Below are positions 37,270 through 47,260 of a stretch of DNA of 64,000 nt, piece after piece. The number at the start of each line of letters is the position of its first letter. Position 1 is the first letter of the stretch. The position numbers were made by a program, and so were the translations under genes. This stretch comes from Toxotes chatareus (lineage: Eukaryota > Chordata > Actinopteri > Toxotidae). The DNA is taken from NCBI GenBank assembly GCA_016801885.1, contig CM028905.1, forward strand, positions 16,688,256-16,752,255. Direction: 5' to 3'. The notes below the pieces were generated by a model, which was not told the origin of the DNA, made no database searches, and saw only the letters and a list, made by a program, of their open reading frames with translations.

Positions 37270-40200
37270 TAGTATGGCGTCAAAATAGGCTCAAAAAAAG
37301 TCAAACTTTAGTATGGCCTCAAAAAGTCATAAAAAACGTCATAGTATAGTATGGCGTCAAAATTGGCCAAAAATAGTCAAAATTTTATGGCCTCAAAATG
37401 TCATAAAAAAACGTCATAGTATAGTATGGCTTCAAAATCGGCCAAAAAAGTCATACTTTAGTATGGCCTCAAAAAATCATCATAGCGTCATAGTATAGTA
37501 TAAGGCTTCAAAATAGGCCAAAAAAAGTCATATTTTAGTATGGCCTCAAAATGTCATAAAAAACGTCATAGTATAGTATGGTGTCAAAATCGGCCAAAAA
37601 AAGTCATACTTTAATATGGCCTCAAAATGTCATAAAAAACGTCATAGTATAGTATGGCGTCAAAATCGGCAAAAAAAAGTCATAGTTTAGTATGGCCTCA
37701 AAATGTCATAAAAAACGTCATAGTATAGTATGGCGTTTTTTTCGGGCAAAAAAAGTCTAAAAATTTTTTGGCCTCAAAATGTCAAAAAAACGTCATAGTA
37801 TAGTATGGGTCAAAATCGGCCAAAAAAGTCATACTTTAGTATGGCCTCAAAATGTCATAAAAAGCGTCATAGTATAGTATGGCGTCAAAATCGGCCCAAA
37901 AAGTCATACTTTAGTATGGCCTCAAAATGTCATCAAAAAGTCAAAAAAGCGTCATAGTATAAAAAGTATAGTATAAAATCGGGCCAAAAAAGTCATATTT
38001 TTTATGGCCTCAAAATGTCATAAAAAAACGTCATAGTATAGTATGGCGTCAAAATTGGCCAAAAAAAAAAGTCAACTTTTTTATGGCCTCAAAATGTGCC
38101 AAAAAAAAACGTCATAGTATAGTATGGCGTCAAAATCGGCCAAAAAAGTCAAAATTTTTTATGGCCTCAAAATGTCATAAAAAACGTCATAGTATAGTAT
38201 GGCGTCAAAATCGGCCAAAAAAAGTCATACTTTTAGTATGGCCTCAAAATGTCATAAAAAAACGTCATAGTATAGTAAGGCTTCAAAATCGGCCAAAAAA
38301 AGTCAAAATTTTTATGGCCTCAAAATGTCATAAAAACGCGTCATAGTATAGTATGGGCGTTTTTTTCAAAAACAAAAAGTCATACTTTAGTATGGCCTCA
38401 AAAATGTCAAAAAATGTCATAGTATAGTAAGGCGTCAAAATCGGCCAAAAAAGTCATAATTTTTTATGGCCTCAAAATGTCATAACGTCATCATAGTATA
38501 GTATGGCGTTTTTTAGGACAAAAAAAAAGTCAAACTTTAGTATGGCCTCAAAATGTCATAAAAAAACGTCATAGTATAGTAAGGCATCAAAATCGGCCAA
38601 AAAAAGTCATACTTTTTGGCCTCAAAAAGTCATAAAAAACGTCATAGTATAGTAAGGCGTCAAAATCGGACAAAAAAAGTCATACTTTAGTATGGCCTCA
38701 AAATGTCATAAAAAACGTCATAGTATAGTATGGCTTCAAAATAGGCCAAAAAAGTCATATGCTTTAGTATGGCCTCAAAAATAGTTAGTAAAAAAACGTC
38801 ATAGTATAGTATAGGCGTTTTTTCGCCAAAAAAAGTCATAGTTTAGTATGGCCTCAAATGTCATAAAAAAACGTCATAGTATAGTATGGCCTCAAAATTG
38901 TCAAAAAAGTCATACTTTAGTATGGCCTCAAAATGTCATAAAAAAAGTCATAATATAGTATGGCGTCATCAAAATAGGGCAAAAAAAGTCATACTTTTTA
39001 TGGCCTCAAAATGTCATAAAAAAAAGTCATAGTATAGTAAGGCGTCAAAATAGGCCAAAAAAGTCATATTTAGTATGGCCTCAAAATGTCATAAAAAACG
39101 TCATAGTATAGTATGGCAATCAAAATTGGCAAAAAAAAGTCAACTTTTTTATGGCCTCAAAATGTCATAAAAAACGTCATAGTATAGTATGGCGTCAAAA
39201 TCGGCCAAAAAAGTCATACTTTAGTATGGCCTCAAAATGTCATAAAAAAAAACGTCATAGTATAGTAAGGCGTCAAAATCGGCCAAAAAAAGTCATACTT
39301 TAGTATGGCCTCAAAATGTCAAAAAAATCGTCATAGTATAGTATAGGCGTCAAAATAGAACAAAAAAAGTCATACTTTTTTATGGCCTCAAAATGTCATA
39401 AAAAACGTCATAGTATAGTATGGCGTCAAAATAGGCCAAAAAAGTCATACTTTTTATGGCCTCAAAATGTCATAAAAAACGTCATAGTATAGTATATGGT
39501 CATAGTATAGTTCAAAATAGGCCCAAAAAAGTCATACTTTAGTATGGCCTCAAAATGTCATAAAAAACGTCATAGTATAGTAAGGCGTCAAAATCGGCCA
39601 AAAAAGTCATACTTTAGTATGGCCTCAAAATGTCATAAAAAACGTCATAGTATAGTAAGGCGTTCAAAATTAGGCAAAAAAAGTCATACTTTTTTTATGG
39701 CCTCAAAAATGTCATAGTAAAAAAAACGTCATAGTATAGTATGGCGTCAAAATTGGCCAAAAAAGTCAAACTTTTTTTGGCCTCAAAATGTCCAAAAAAA
39801 CGTCATAGTATAGTAAGGCGTTTTCAAAAATAGGCCAAAAAAAGTCAAAATTTTTTGGCCTCAAAATCATCATAAAAAACGTCATAGTATAGTATGGCGT
39901 CAAAATAGGCCAAAAAAAAAGTCATACTTTAGTATGGCCTCAAAAATGTCATAAAAAAAACGTCATAGTATAGTAAGGCGTCAAAATAGGCCAAAAAAGT
40001 CATACTTTAGTATGGCCTCAAAATGTCATAAAAACGCGTCATAGTATAGTAAGGCTTCAAAATTTTTAAAAAAAAGTCATACTTTAGTATGGCCTCAAAA
40101 TGTCATAAAAAACGTCATAGTATAGTAGGAGTCAAAATAGGTCAAAAGTCATACTTTAGTATGGCCTAAAATGTCATAAAAAACGTCATAGTATAGTAAG

Positions 40201-42401
40201 GCGTCAAAATCGGCCAAAAAAAGTCATACTTTAGTATGGCCTCAAAATGTCATAAAAAACGTCATAGTATAGTAAGGCTTCAAAATCGGCCAAAAAAAGT
40301 CATACTTTAGTATGGCCTCAAAATGTCATAAAAAAACGTCATAGTATAGTAAGGCTTCAAAATGGGCCAAAAAAGTCAAAATTTTAGTATGGCCTCAAAA
40401 TGTCATAAAAATGGTCATAGTATAGTAAGGCGTAAAATAGGCCAAAAAAGTCATACTTTAATATGGCCTCAAAATGTCATAAAAAACGTCATAGTATATA
40501 GTAAGGCTTCAAAATAGGCCAAAAAAAAGTCATACTTTAGTATGGTCTCAAAAAATGTCATAAAAAAGCGTCATAGTATAGTATGGCGTCAAAATAGGCC
40601 AAAAAAGTCAAAATTTTCTTATGGCCTCAAAATGTCATAAAAAACGTCATAGTCTAGTATAAAGGCTTCAAAATAGGCCAAAAAAGTCATACTTTAATAT
40701 GGCCTCAAAATGTCATAAAAAAACGTCATAGTATAGTAAGGCGTTTTCAAAATAGGCCAAAAAAAGTCATACTTTTTTGGGCCTCAAAATGCCAAAAAAA
40801 TACTTTAATAGTCAAAGTCATAGTATAGTAGGCGTCAAAATTGGCCAAAAAAGTCATAATTTTAGTATGGCCTCAAAATGTCATAAAAAATGGTCATAGT
40901 ATAGTATGGCCTCAAAATTGGGCAAAAAAAGTCAAGTATTTTTATGGCCTCAAAATGTCATAAAAATGGTCATAGTATAGTATGGCTTCAAAATAGGCCA
41001 AAAAAGTCATACTTTAGTATGGCCTCAAAATGTCATAAAAAACGTCATAGTATAGTATAGCGTTTCAAAATATGCTTTCATATGGCCTATTATTCAAAAT
41101 AGGCCAAAAAGTCATACTTTTTTATGACCTCAAAATGTCATAAAAATGGTCATAGTATAGTAATGTTTCAAAATAGGCCAAAAAAGTCATACTTTTAGTA
41201 TGGCCTCAAAATGTCATAAAAAGTCATAGTATAGTAAGGCTTCAAAATAGGCCAAAAAAAGTCATACTTTAGTATGGCCTCTCAAAAGTCATCATAAAAA
41301 CGTCATAGTATAGTATAGTATAGTAAGGCGTCAAAAATAGGCCAAAAAAGTCATACTTTAGTATGGCCTCAAAATGTCATAAAAAATCGTCATAGTATAG
41401 TAAGGCGTCAAAATCGGCCCAAAAAAGTCATACTTTAGTATGGCCTCAAAAATGTCATAAAAAAACGTCATAGTATAGTATGGCATGGTTTTTTTGGCAA
41501 AAATAGTCAAAAATTTTTTTTGGCCTCAAAATGTCATAAAAACGTCATAGTAGTATAGTAATGGCTTCAAAATAGGCCAAAAAAACAGTCATACTTTAGT
41601 ATGGCCTCAAAAAACTCATAAAAAACGTCATAGTATAGTATAAGGCGTCAAAATAGGCCAAAAAAGTCAAATATTTTTTATGGCCTCAAAATGTCATAAA
41701 AAACGTCATAGTATAGTATGGCTTCAAAATAGGCAAAAAAAAAAGTCATACTTTAATATGGCCTCAAAATGTCATAAAAACGTCATAGTATAGTAAGGCG
41801 TCAAAATTAGGCCAAAAAAAAGTCATACTTTTTTGGGGCCTCAAAATGTCATAAAAAAAACGTCATAGTATAGTATGCTTCAATTTTTTTTAGGCCAAAA
41901 AAAGTCAAACTTTTTTTTGGGCTCAAAATGTCATAAAAACGTCATAGTATAGTATGGCGTCAAAATTGGCCAAAAAAAGTCAAACTTTTTTATGGGCCTC
42001 AAAATGTCATAAAAAAACATTATAGTATAGTATGGGCGTTTTTTTGGGCAAAAAAGTCAAAATTTTTGGGCCTCAAAATGTCATAAAAAAGTCATAGTAT
42101 AGTTAGTAATGCCCAAAAAAAAAAAGTCAAAATTTTTTGGGCCTCAAAATGTCATAAAAATGTCATAGTATAGTAAGGCGTTTTCAAAATAGGCCAAAAA
42201 AAGTCATACTTTAGTATGGTCTCAAAAAGTCATAAAAAAACGTCATAGTATAGTAGGCGTCAAAATAGGCCAAAAAAGTCATACTTTAGTATGGCCTCAA
42301 AATGTCATAAAAACGTCATAGTATAGTATGGCGTCAAAATAGGCCAAAAAAAGTCATACTTTAGTATGGCTTGAAAAACTCATGAAAAACGTCATAGTAT
42401 A
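37270..42401 (+). repeat. Right-end satellite subfamily (AGTAAGG / ATAGGCC variants)
   Basis: From about 37.28 kb the word CAAAATAGGC appears, and from about 38.27 kb AGTAAGGC replaces AGTATGGC in many units. The T-run and GGGCC module forms, common to the left, become scarce. The subfamily runs to the assembly gap. Confidence 0.8.
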
Positions 42402-42901
42402 NNNNNNNNNNNNNNNNNNNNNNNNNNNNNNNNNNNNNNNNNNNNNNNNNNNNNNNNNNNNNNNNNNNNNNNNNNNNNNNNNNNNNNNNNNNNNNNNNNN
42501 NNNNNNNNNNNNNNNNNNNNNNNNNNNNNNNNNNNNNNNNNNNNNNNNNNNNNNNNNNNNNNNNNNNNNNNNNNNNNNNNNNNNNNNNNNNNNNNNNNNN
42601 NNNNNNNNNNNNNNNNNNNNNNNNNNNNNNNNNNNNNNNNNNNNNNNNNNNNNNNNNNNNNNNNNNNNNNNNNNNNNNNNNNNNNNNNNNNNNNNNNNNN
42701 NNNNNNNNNNNNNNNNNNNNNNNNNNNNNNNNNNNNNNNNNNNNNNNNNNNNNNNNNNNNNNNNNNNNNNNNNNNNNNNNNNNNNNNNNNNNNNNNNNNN
42801 NNNNNNNNNNNNNNNNNNNNNNNNNNNNNNNNNNNNNNNNNNNNNNNNNNNNNNNNNNNNNNNNNNNNNNNNNNNNNNNNNNNNNNNNNNNNNNNNNNNN
42901 N
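42402..42901. other. Assembly gap (500 N)
   Basis: Exactly 500 N, the usual style of a placeholder of unknown size. It sits between the satellite and an LRR exon, so both the true right end of the array and the upstream part of the NLR-like gene are missing. Open frames that run through the N block are meaningless. Confidence 0.99.
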
Positions 42902-42975
42902 AAGCTGCAGGATTCAGGAGTGAAGCTGCTGTGTGGTTTTCTGGAGAGTCCACACTGTAAACTGGAGACTCTGAG
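42902..42975 (+). pseudogene. NLR (NLRC3-like) LRR exon, 3' part
   Basis: The first 74 bases after the gap read KLQDSGVKLLCGFLESPHCK then LETLR, ending at a GT splice donor (42,976). This is the typical C-terminal end of a fish NLR leucine-rich-repeat exon. In that family the exon encodes one ribonuclease-inhibitor-type LRR pair involved in ligand sensing. The exon's start is lost in the gap. Whether it belongs to a working gene cannot be told from here. The next LRR exon downstream is in a compatible splice phase. Confidence 0.8.
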
Positions 42976-43070
42976 GTCAGTTCACTGTCTGTTACTGTTG
43001 TAGATCTTATATCTTTAATCCACAACTGAACCTGGTTTATCTTCATCCAGAACTTGAATCAGTTCATTTT

Positions 43071-43108
43071 GAATGAATAAATGAATAAATGAATGAATGA
43101 AAGAATGA
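43071..43108 (+). repeat. (GAAT/AAAT)n microsatellite in the LRR intron
   Basis: Imperfect GAATGAATAAAT repeats inside the 367-bp intron between the two LRR exons. Confidence 0.9.
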
Positions 43109-43342
43109 GATTTGAAATAGTTGTTGTTCTATATTGTGACTTTTTCTTATCTCAGACTAAGAATTATTCCTTCAGTTTCACTTCATTTCAGTCAGTTGTC
43201 ATTAATAATGTCTGTTGACTTCAATGAAACCTTCAGAACTCACACACTCGTATCTGTCACAGTCAGTTGTATTAAGTTGTATGAAGACATATCTGATTGG
43301 ATTAGAAATGATTTTTATCCACATGATTCATTCTTTATTCAG

Positions 43343-43516
43343 ATTGAGGTGCTGCAGTTTGTCAGAGATCAGCTGTGCTTCTCTGGCCTCAGCTCTGAAG
43401 TCCAACCCCTCCCATCTGAGAGACCTGTATCTGGGGGGAAACCACTTGGAATATTCAGACCTGAAGGATCTGTCTGATCTTGTGAAGAATCCAGACTGTA
43501 GTCTGGAGACTCTGAG
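43343..43516 (+). pseudogene. NLR (NLRC3-like) LRR exon, complete, 174 bp
   Basis: The exon starts after TTTATTCAG and ends before GTCAGTAG. Its length is 174 bp, the usual size of fish NLR LRR exons (58 codons). The open frame contains CASLASALKSNPSHLRDLYL and then DLVKNPDCSLETLR, a leucine-rich-repeat pair. The splice phase (split Arg codon) matches the exon at 42,902-42,975, so the two can splice together. The downstream exons that should follow are missing or interrupted by a retroelement at 43,662. I score it as a gene fragment, because the NACHT region is not in the window and the later B30.2 exon is broken. Confidence 0.8.
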
Positions 43517-43652
43517 GTCAGTAGAGAGTTGAGTCAGTCCATGCTGCTTTCATCAGTATTGTCCTAAACACAGTTCGTATCAAAGCAAAAATTGTTGTGA
43601 CCGTGTGTTTGAGTTGATGTGAAGACGACTGTTTTTGTTGTGTTCATGTCTA

Positions 43653-43661
43653 CAGGAAGTA
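43653..43661 (+). repeat. Left 9-bp target-site duplication of the L2-tailed insertion
   Basis: CAGGAAGTA here and at 44,849-44,857 flank the inserted element exactly. Confidence 0.75.
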
Positions 43662-44848
43662 GGATAGGATAGGAACTTTATTGTCACTTGCACAGAAGTA
43701 CAGGCGAAATTTTGTTAAGGAGTATAGCCGCCGGGTCAGAGCAAAATGTTTGCGCCTGCCACACGCTTTCCTGAAAGTTAATTTGCAAGTTGCGATACAT
43801 ACATTTGACACAACAATCACATCATACATTATGACATTAGTACACTGTACATGTGTAAACATCCTGGACTTTTTTCAATTTTTCATCCTGGGGTGACAAA
43901 AGATGAGGTGCGGAGGCAGACGGTAGATGGGGGGCGGGTAGGGAGGGGAGTGTGTGTCGTCCAGTCTATGAAGTGTTTGAGATTTGTATGACCGAGACTG
44001 CCAGGATGTTTACAGGTCAGTTCATCAGTTGTCCTTGAAGGGAGATACGAGCTGCATAGGAATTTGATAGGAGCACAGCTGCTGAGCTATTCTTCCAGGC
44101 CGGGAGGGGAGGGGGGCCGAGGGACAGAAACAATACAGCCAATATGCAAGAAGCAATTTATCGATCCGTGTTGAATTTATCCAGATCAGCAATCAATCAG
44201 TCTGGTGTCAGTGCTCATCATCCCCTGCAGATGCATGGAGTAGCTTCGACATCTCCTCAAGCTTGACAGAAAGTCCCTTCACCGATCTCAACAGGTGTTC
44301 GGACTGTCTTCCAATGTTATCACTTCGTCTCCGTTCCTCCTCAGATCGGGCTGAGATGTCACTGACCAGTCCTTCGATCCGAACTATCTTACCCATGAAC
44401 CCGTGGTGCTGTTTTATCTCCGCGCTTAGCGGTAGTGCCAATCTGCCAGCAGCGGTTTTTCCAATTCTCCGATAGATCAGGGCAATACCCAGGCCAATCA
44501 GTAGTATCCCTGCTATCAATGTCCAATAGATAAATAGATCCTCCACGTCTTCCAGGGACAGCGCTTCCAGGCATACCGGACACCAGGAGTCCCAAGCATC
44601 TCGGACATACCCCGCAGCGAATGTCCCCTCAGGGCAGAGTGGTTCTCCCGGTGATTCTTTTCTTTGTGGGAAAATTTTGTCCAATGCACTGAGTGACCAG
44701 TTAATTAGCTCCATCTCAAAAAATATATATATCCCAAGAGTAGCAGAGCAGGGTGTTCAGGAAAGAAAAATCACAAAGACGAGAGAAACAAAAAAGCAAG
44801 CCAAGAGACAGTAGGAGAAGTCAGAAACATGTCTGCACTCCTCAGAAG
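43662..44848 (-). mobile_element. Short L2-tailed non-LTR retroelement carrying one ORF
   Basis: A 1.19-kb insertion on the minus strand. Read on that strand, it runs from an AT-rich leader through a 168-codon ORF and a GC-rich spacer (43,900-44,130) to a tail with AATAAA and the pentamer TCCTA repeated (43,662-43,685). Such an AATAAA-plus-pentamer tail preceded by an AAAATTTCG-type stretch is typical of CR1/L2-clade LINEs and the SINEs they mobilise. A 9-bp direct repeat flanks it. It contains no reverse transcriptase, so it would depend on a LINE partner. The insertion split an intron next to NLR exons. Confidence 0.7.
44208..44714 (-). CDS. 168-residue single-pass membrane protein ORF in the L2-tailed element
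   Basis: An intact ORF with ATG at 44,714 and TGA-type end at 44,208. The N-terminal part has a Cys pair (C45-x2-C48, WCPVCLEAL). Residues 62-81 form one strongly hydrophobic segment (YWTLIAGILLIGLGIALIY) followed by RRIGK, consistent with an N-out or N-in single-pass membrane protein with a basic stop-transfer. Residues 107-160 are charged with heptad-like spacing and probably form a coiled coil. I do not recognise the family, and the function is unknown. It lies within the boundaries of a retroelement, so it is more likely an element-encoded accessory ORF or a captured gene than a host exon. The open frame being intact while neighbouring elements are broken suggests recent insertion or constraint. 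Confidence 0.6.
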   Translation of the reverse strand: MELINWSLSALDKIFPQRKESPGEPLCPEGTFAAGYVRDAWDSWCPVCLEALSLEDVEDLFIYWTLIAGILLIGLGIALIYRRIGKTAAGRLALPLSAEIKQHHGFMGKIVRIEGLVSDISARSEEERRRSDNIGRQSEHLLRSVKGLSVKLEEMSKLLHASAGDDEH

Positions 44849-44857
44849 CAGGAAGTA
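44849..44857 (+). repeat. Right 9-bp target-site duplication of the L2-tailed insertion
   Basis: Second copy of CAGGAAGTA. Confidence 0.75.
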
Positions 44858-45618
44858 AGTAGAGTTGGATTACAGCTGACAGCCTCACAAGATGTGTAGA
44901 GACACTGGTCCTCATTCATCAAAGTGTCGTAGCATCAAATCTGATCTGAAACTGTTTGTTCTTTCATTTCAACACTAAAGAACAGATGAGTTTGATCTTT
45001 GTCACAGCTCTGAGATCAGTCTGACTGCAGCCTGCAAATCACTGGCTCTGATTTCAGAGAAGCATCATGACATTTTGTAAGCATGTGGCCTTGATACAGA
45101 GCAGAACCTCTGCTGAAGTCCAGTGATCACATCTGTATATCTGTCCATCTGTCAGATACTTTCAGTCACAGCCTCCATGTTTATTTGTCAGCTGATATTT
45201 CAGAAGCAGATCAGATGTTCATCAACACACAGAGACTCTTTCTTTAAATGGAACATGAGTTGACATGTAACAGCAGTGAATCCATCACTAAACTGTGTGT
45301 GCAGTAATGAAGCTTCATGACTCAGCAGTTTATTTCCACTGTGGACTTGAGTGAAATGTTCAGAGTAAACAGACTTGATGCTAAAAGTCTCTGCAGGTGT
45401 GTGAGCTTCCAGCTCAGTGTCTTCACTCCAATACGTTAACATGAGAGCTGAGAGGAAGCTGCTACACTACACAGCTGCTCCACTTCTGCTCTGAACAGGA
45501 CTGAAGTCCCTGCTGCTCTTTATACTGGATGTGCTGCATCAGTGACTGACAGCTGATGAAGTGAGTCTCAGTAAACACTGATTTATCACCTCTGTTGTCT
45601 GTTTTCTTCTTTCAACAG
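44858..45618. other. Non-coding DNA between NLR debris
   Basis: No exon is recognised. The last bases (TTCTTTCAACAG at about 45,607-45,618) form a good polypyrimidine/AG splice acceptor for the B30.2 exon that follows. A TTTATACT word lies near 45,519 but no promoter can be supported. Confidence 0.5.
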
Positions 45619-46010
45619 ATGGAAGCTGTGATCTTTTCAAAGGTGAGAGTGAAGAGGACGGTGTGCGTGTTGAGAGAGGACGAGCTGTGTCCTGATGATC
45701 CAGAGAGGTTGAAGCAGCAGCAGCTTGTGTGTAGAGAGGCTCTGATTGGTCCATGTTACTGGGAGGTAGAGTGGAGAGGAGAGCTTCATCCAGCAGTGAC
45801 TGACAGAGGAACCAGAAGAAGTGGAGGAGTCTCAGTGCTGCAGTCTGAACTGCTCTGAGTCCACCATCATCCCTGTGTGTCCCTCTGGATCTGAAAGAGA
45901 ATCATCAGTGTATCTGGACTGCTCTGCTGCTGCTCTGTCCTTCTACACAGTCTCTGCAGACACACTGAGACTCCTCCACCTCCTCCACCCTCCAACTGGA
46001 CTTTATTTTG
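45619..46010 (+). pseudogene. Broken PRY-SPRY (B30.2) exon, NLRC3-like C-terminus
   Basis: After the acceptor AG, frame 1 reads a PRY-like start (CPDDPERLKQQQLVCREALI, then CYWEVEW), which is the conserved LCREGL...YWEVEW block of fish B30.2 domains. It then runs into a TGA near 45,856. The second half, STIIPVCPSGSERESSVYLD and then LSFYTVSADTLRLLHL, is in frame 2. The two halves are too close together, because roughly 50 residues that normally separate these blocks are missing. An internal deletion plus a frameshift therefore destroyed the domain. In intact genes this exon gives the C-terminal ligand-binding domain after the LRRs. Confidence 0.85.
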
Positions 46011-46455
46011 TCTTTTTTTTATTCATTCACAGATGCTGAACCCAAAGTGATGAATCAGATTAATCAGCTCCATCGTGTGGTGTGATGGAGAATTGCAGCT
46101 AATTTCCACATTATTTTTTTCTGTCTTGCAGATCTTAGAGGTTCAGAGTTATGCAGTAAGTTGAGGCATCATTATGTGTCTGCTGTACTGTACTGCTGTA
46201 TCAGCCAGTGCTCTAGAGTTCCCCCTACTGAACACACTCTGCAGATAACATTTAATTCAGACGGTGAAGAGGCAATCCAATTTTCTGATTGGCTGAGGCT
46301 GGTGAATTTTGTGATTGGCCATTTCATTCATGTGAGAACATGACTGGAGCTTGTACAGGAACAAATTCACAAACTGAAGCAGGCAAAACATTTAGACTGG
46401 AAAACCAATGGAGCCTTTCTTCAAATATAATGATTCAATTATACTGCAAACTGCA
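46011..46455. other. Non-coding DNA, nothing recognised
   Basis: A possible splice-acceptor-like TGTCTTGCAG occurs near 46,121-46,130, but the sequence after it has no recognisable domain. Confidence 0.4.
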
Positions 46456-46512
46456 TAACGAATGCAATTTTTCCATTGTGGGACTAATAAAGGTGTATCT
46501 TATCTTATTATA
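46456..46512 (+). mobile_element. 3' tail of a CR1/L2/Rex1-type LINE or SINE
   Basis: TTCCATTGTGGGACTAATAA followed by AGGTGTATCTTATCTTATT: an AATAAA (46,486-46,491) close to a short TCTTA pentamer tail. This is a characteristic plus-strand end of fish LINEs of this supergroup. The body upstream is not recognisable. Confidence 0.7.
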
Positions 46513-47260
46513 GTATAACATGTTATTAGAATAACATGAACAGTAAACAACGCTAAATCACTATCAGTTACTCTGATGCAATTACTTTCACTACTACTAG
46601 AAGTAGTATAGATATTACTACAACAACCACTACAATCACTGCAAACTACTTCTAAAAATAACACACTAGTCATAATTACTACTAATCTTATAGTTCCTGA
46701 GAAATGTAATTCTGTTAATCTACTTCTGTTTATCTACTTTTACACTGTCTCAATAATACAATTATATAAAATGTTCAAAACCTATTACACCCATTCTCAG
46801 TGCTACATGAAGCACTACAAGTACGACTCCTGAAATACTGTGACTGTGTATTTGGGCTTTCACCTTTGCATTCAGGAGCTGAACAGAAGATTTTCTCTTC
46901 TCATTAAGGCTTTTGAGGATTTTAGAAATACTGAGGTCATGAGGTCAAGCTTCCTTTAGACAATGTTTTTTTTTTTTTTCTGTAACTTCCATTTTCTGTT
47001 TATCTGGATGTTTTAACCATATAACATTCAATTAACAGATTTGAACTCTCTGTGATTTGTTTTAAAGAATCTCTGAATTTCTGTATTATTTCCTGTGTGT
47101 ATTGAATCAAATGGTTTAAAGGCTGTTTCCTAACACTAATAATAAATCCAATAATTATTCTGACAACATGCTGGAAAGTTCTTTAACTTCTAATATAATT
47201 CAGCATCACTGTCAATGACAGCAAGTTAATGCAGTTCAATCAATACCTGTCTCACTCAAT
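46513..47260. other. AT-rich non-coding DNA
   Basis: No gene or named repeat. A poly(T) run lies at about 46,967-46,979. Confidence 0.5.

Larger units (their letters stand above)
9573..42401 (+). repeat. Giant AT-rich satellite array, 76-bp dimeric unit
   Basis: About 32.8 kb of uninterrupted head-to-tail units of roughly 70-77 bp. A clean unit is 26,805-26,880. It divides exactly into two 38-base halves (26,805-26,842 and 26,843-26,880). Their first 26 bases agree at 23 positions, differing only at positions 7, 9 and 19, and both halves end in a 12-base A-rich tail. The unit is therefore an old duplication of a 38-bp monomer. Each half has an alternative form: the first half may carry a T7 run with CGGGC instead of TCAAAATCGGCC, and the second may carry AAAATTTTTTTGGGCC instead of ATACTTTAGTATGGCC. 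Indels are mostly in the A and T runs. All open frames inside are by-products of the repeat. Its right end is cut by an assembly gap, so the true length is unknown. Confidence 0.97.

Noticed and set aside
9967..38346. Many open frames of 60-100 codons in the satellite with repeated CHKKRHSIVW-like words
   Set aside because: They are the satellite unit read in frame when its length happens to be a multiple of three. They change with each indel and have no start context or family similarity.
9573..42401. CRISPR-like array of short direct repeats
   Set aside because: There are no unique spacers: the parts between repeats are themselves repeats. The context is a fish genome.
42354..43046. Long open frames across the N block on both strands
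   Set aside because: The open frame exists only because N codons are not stops.
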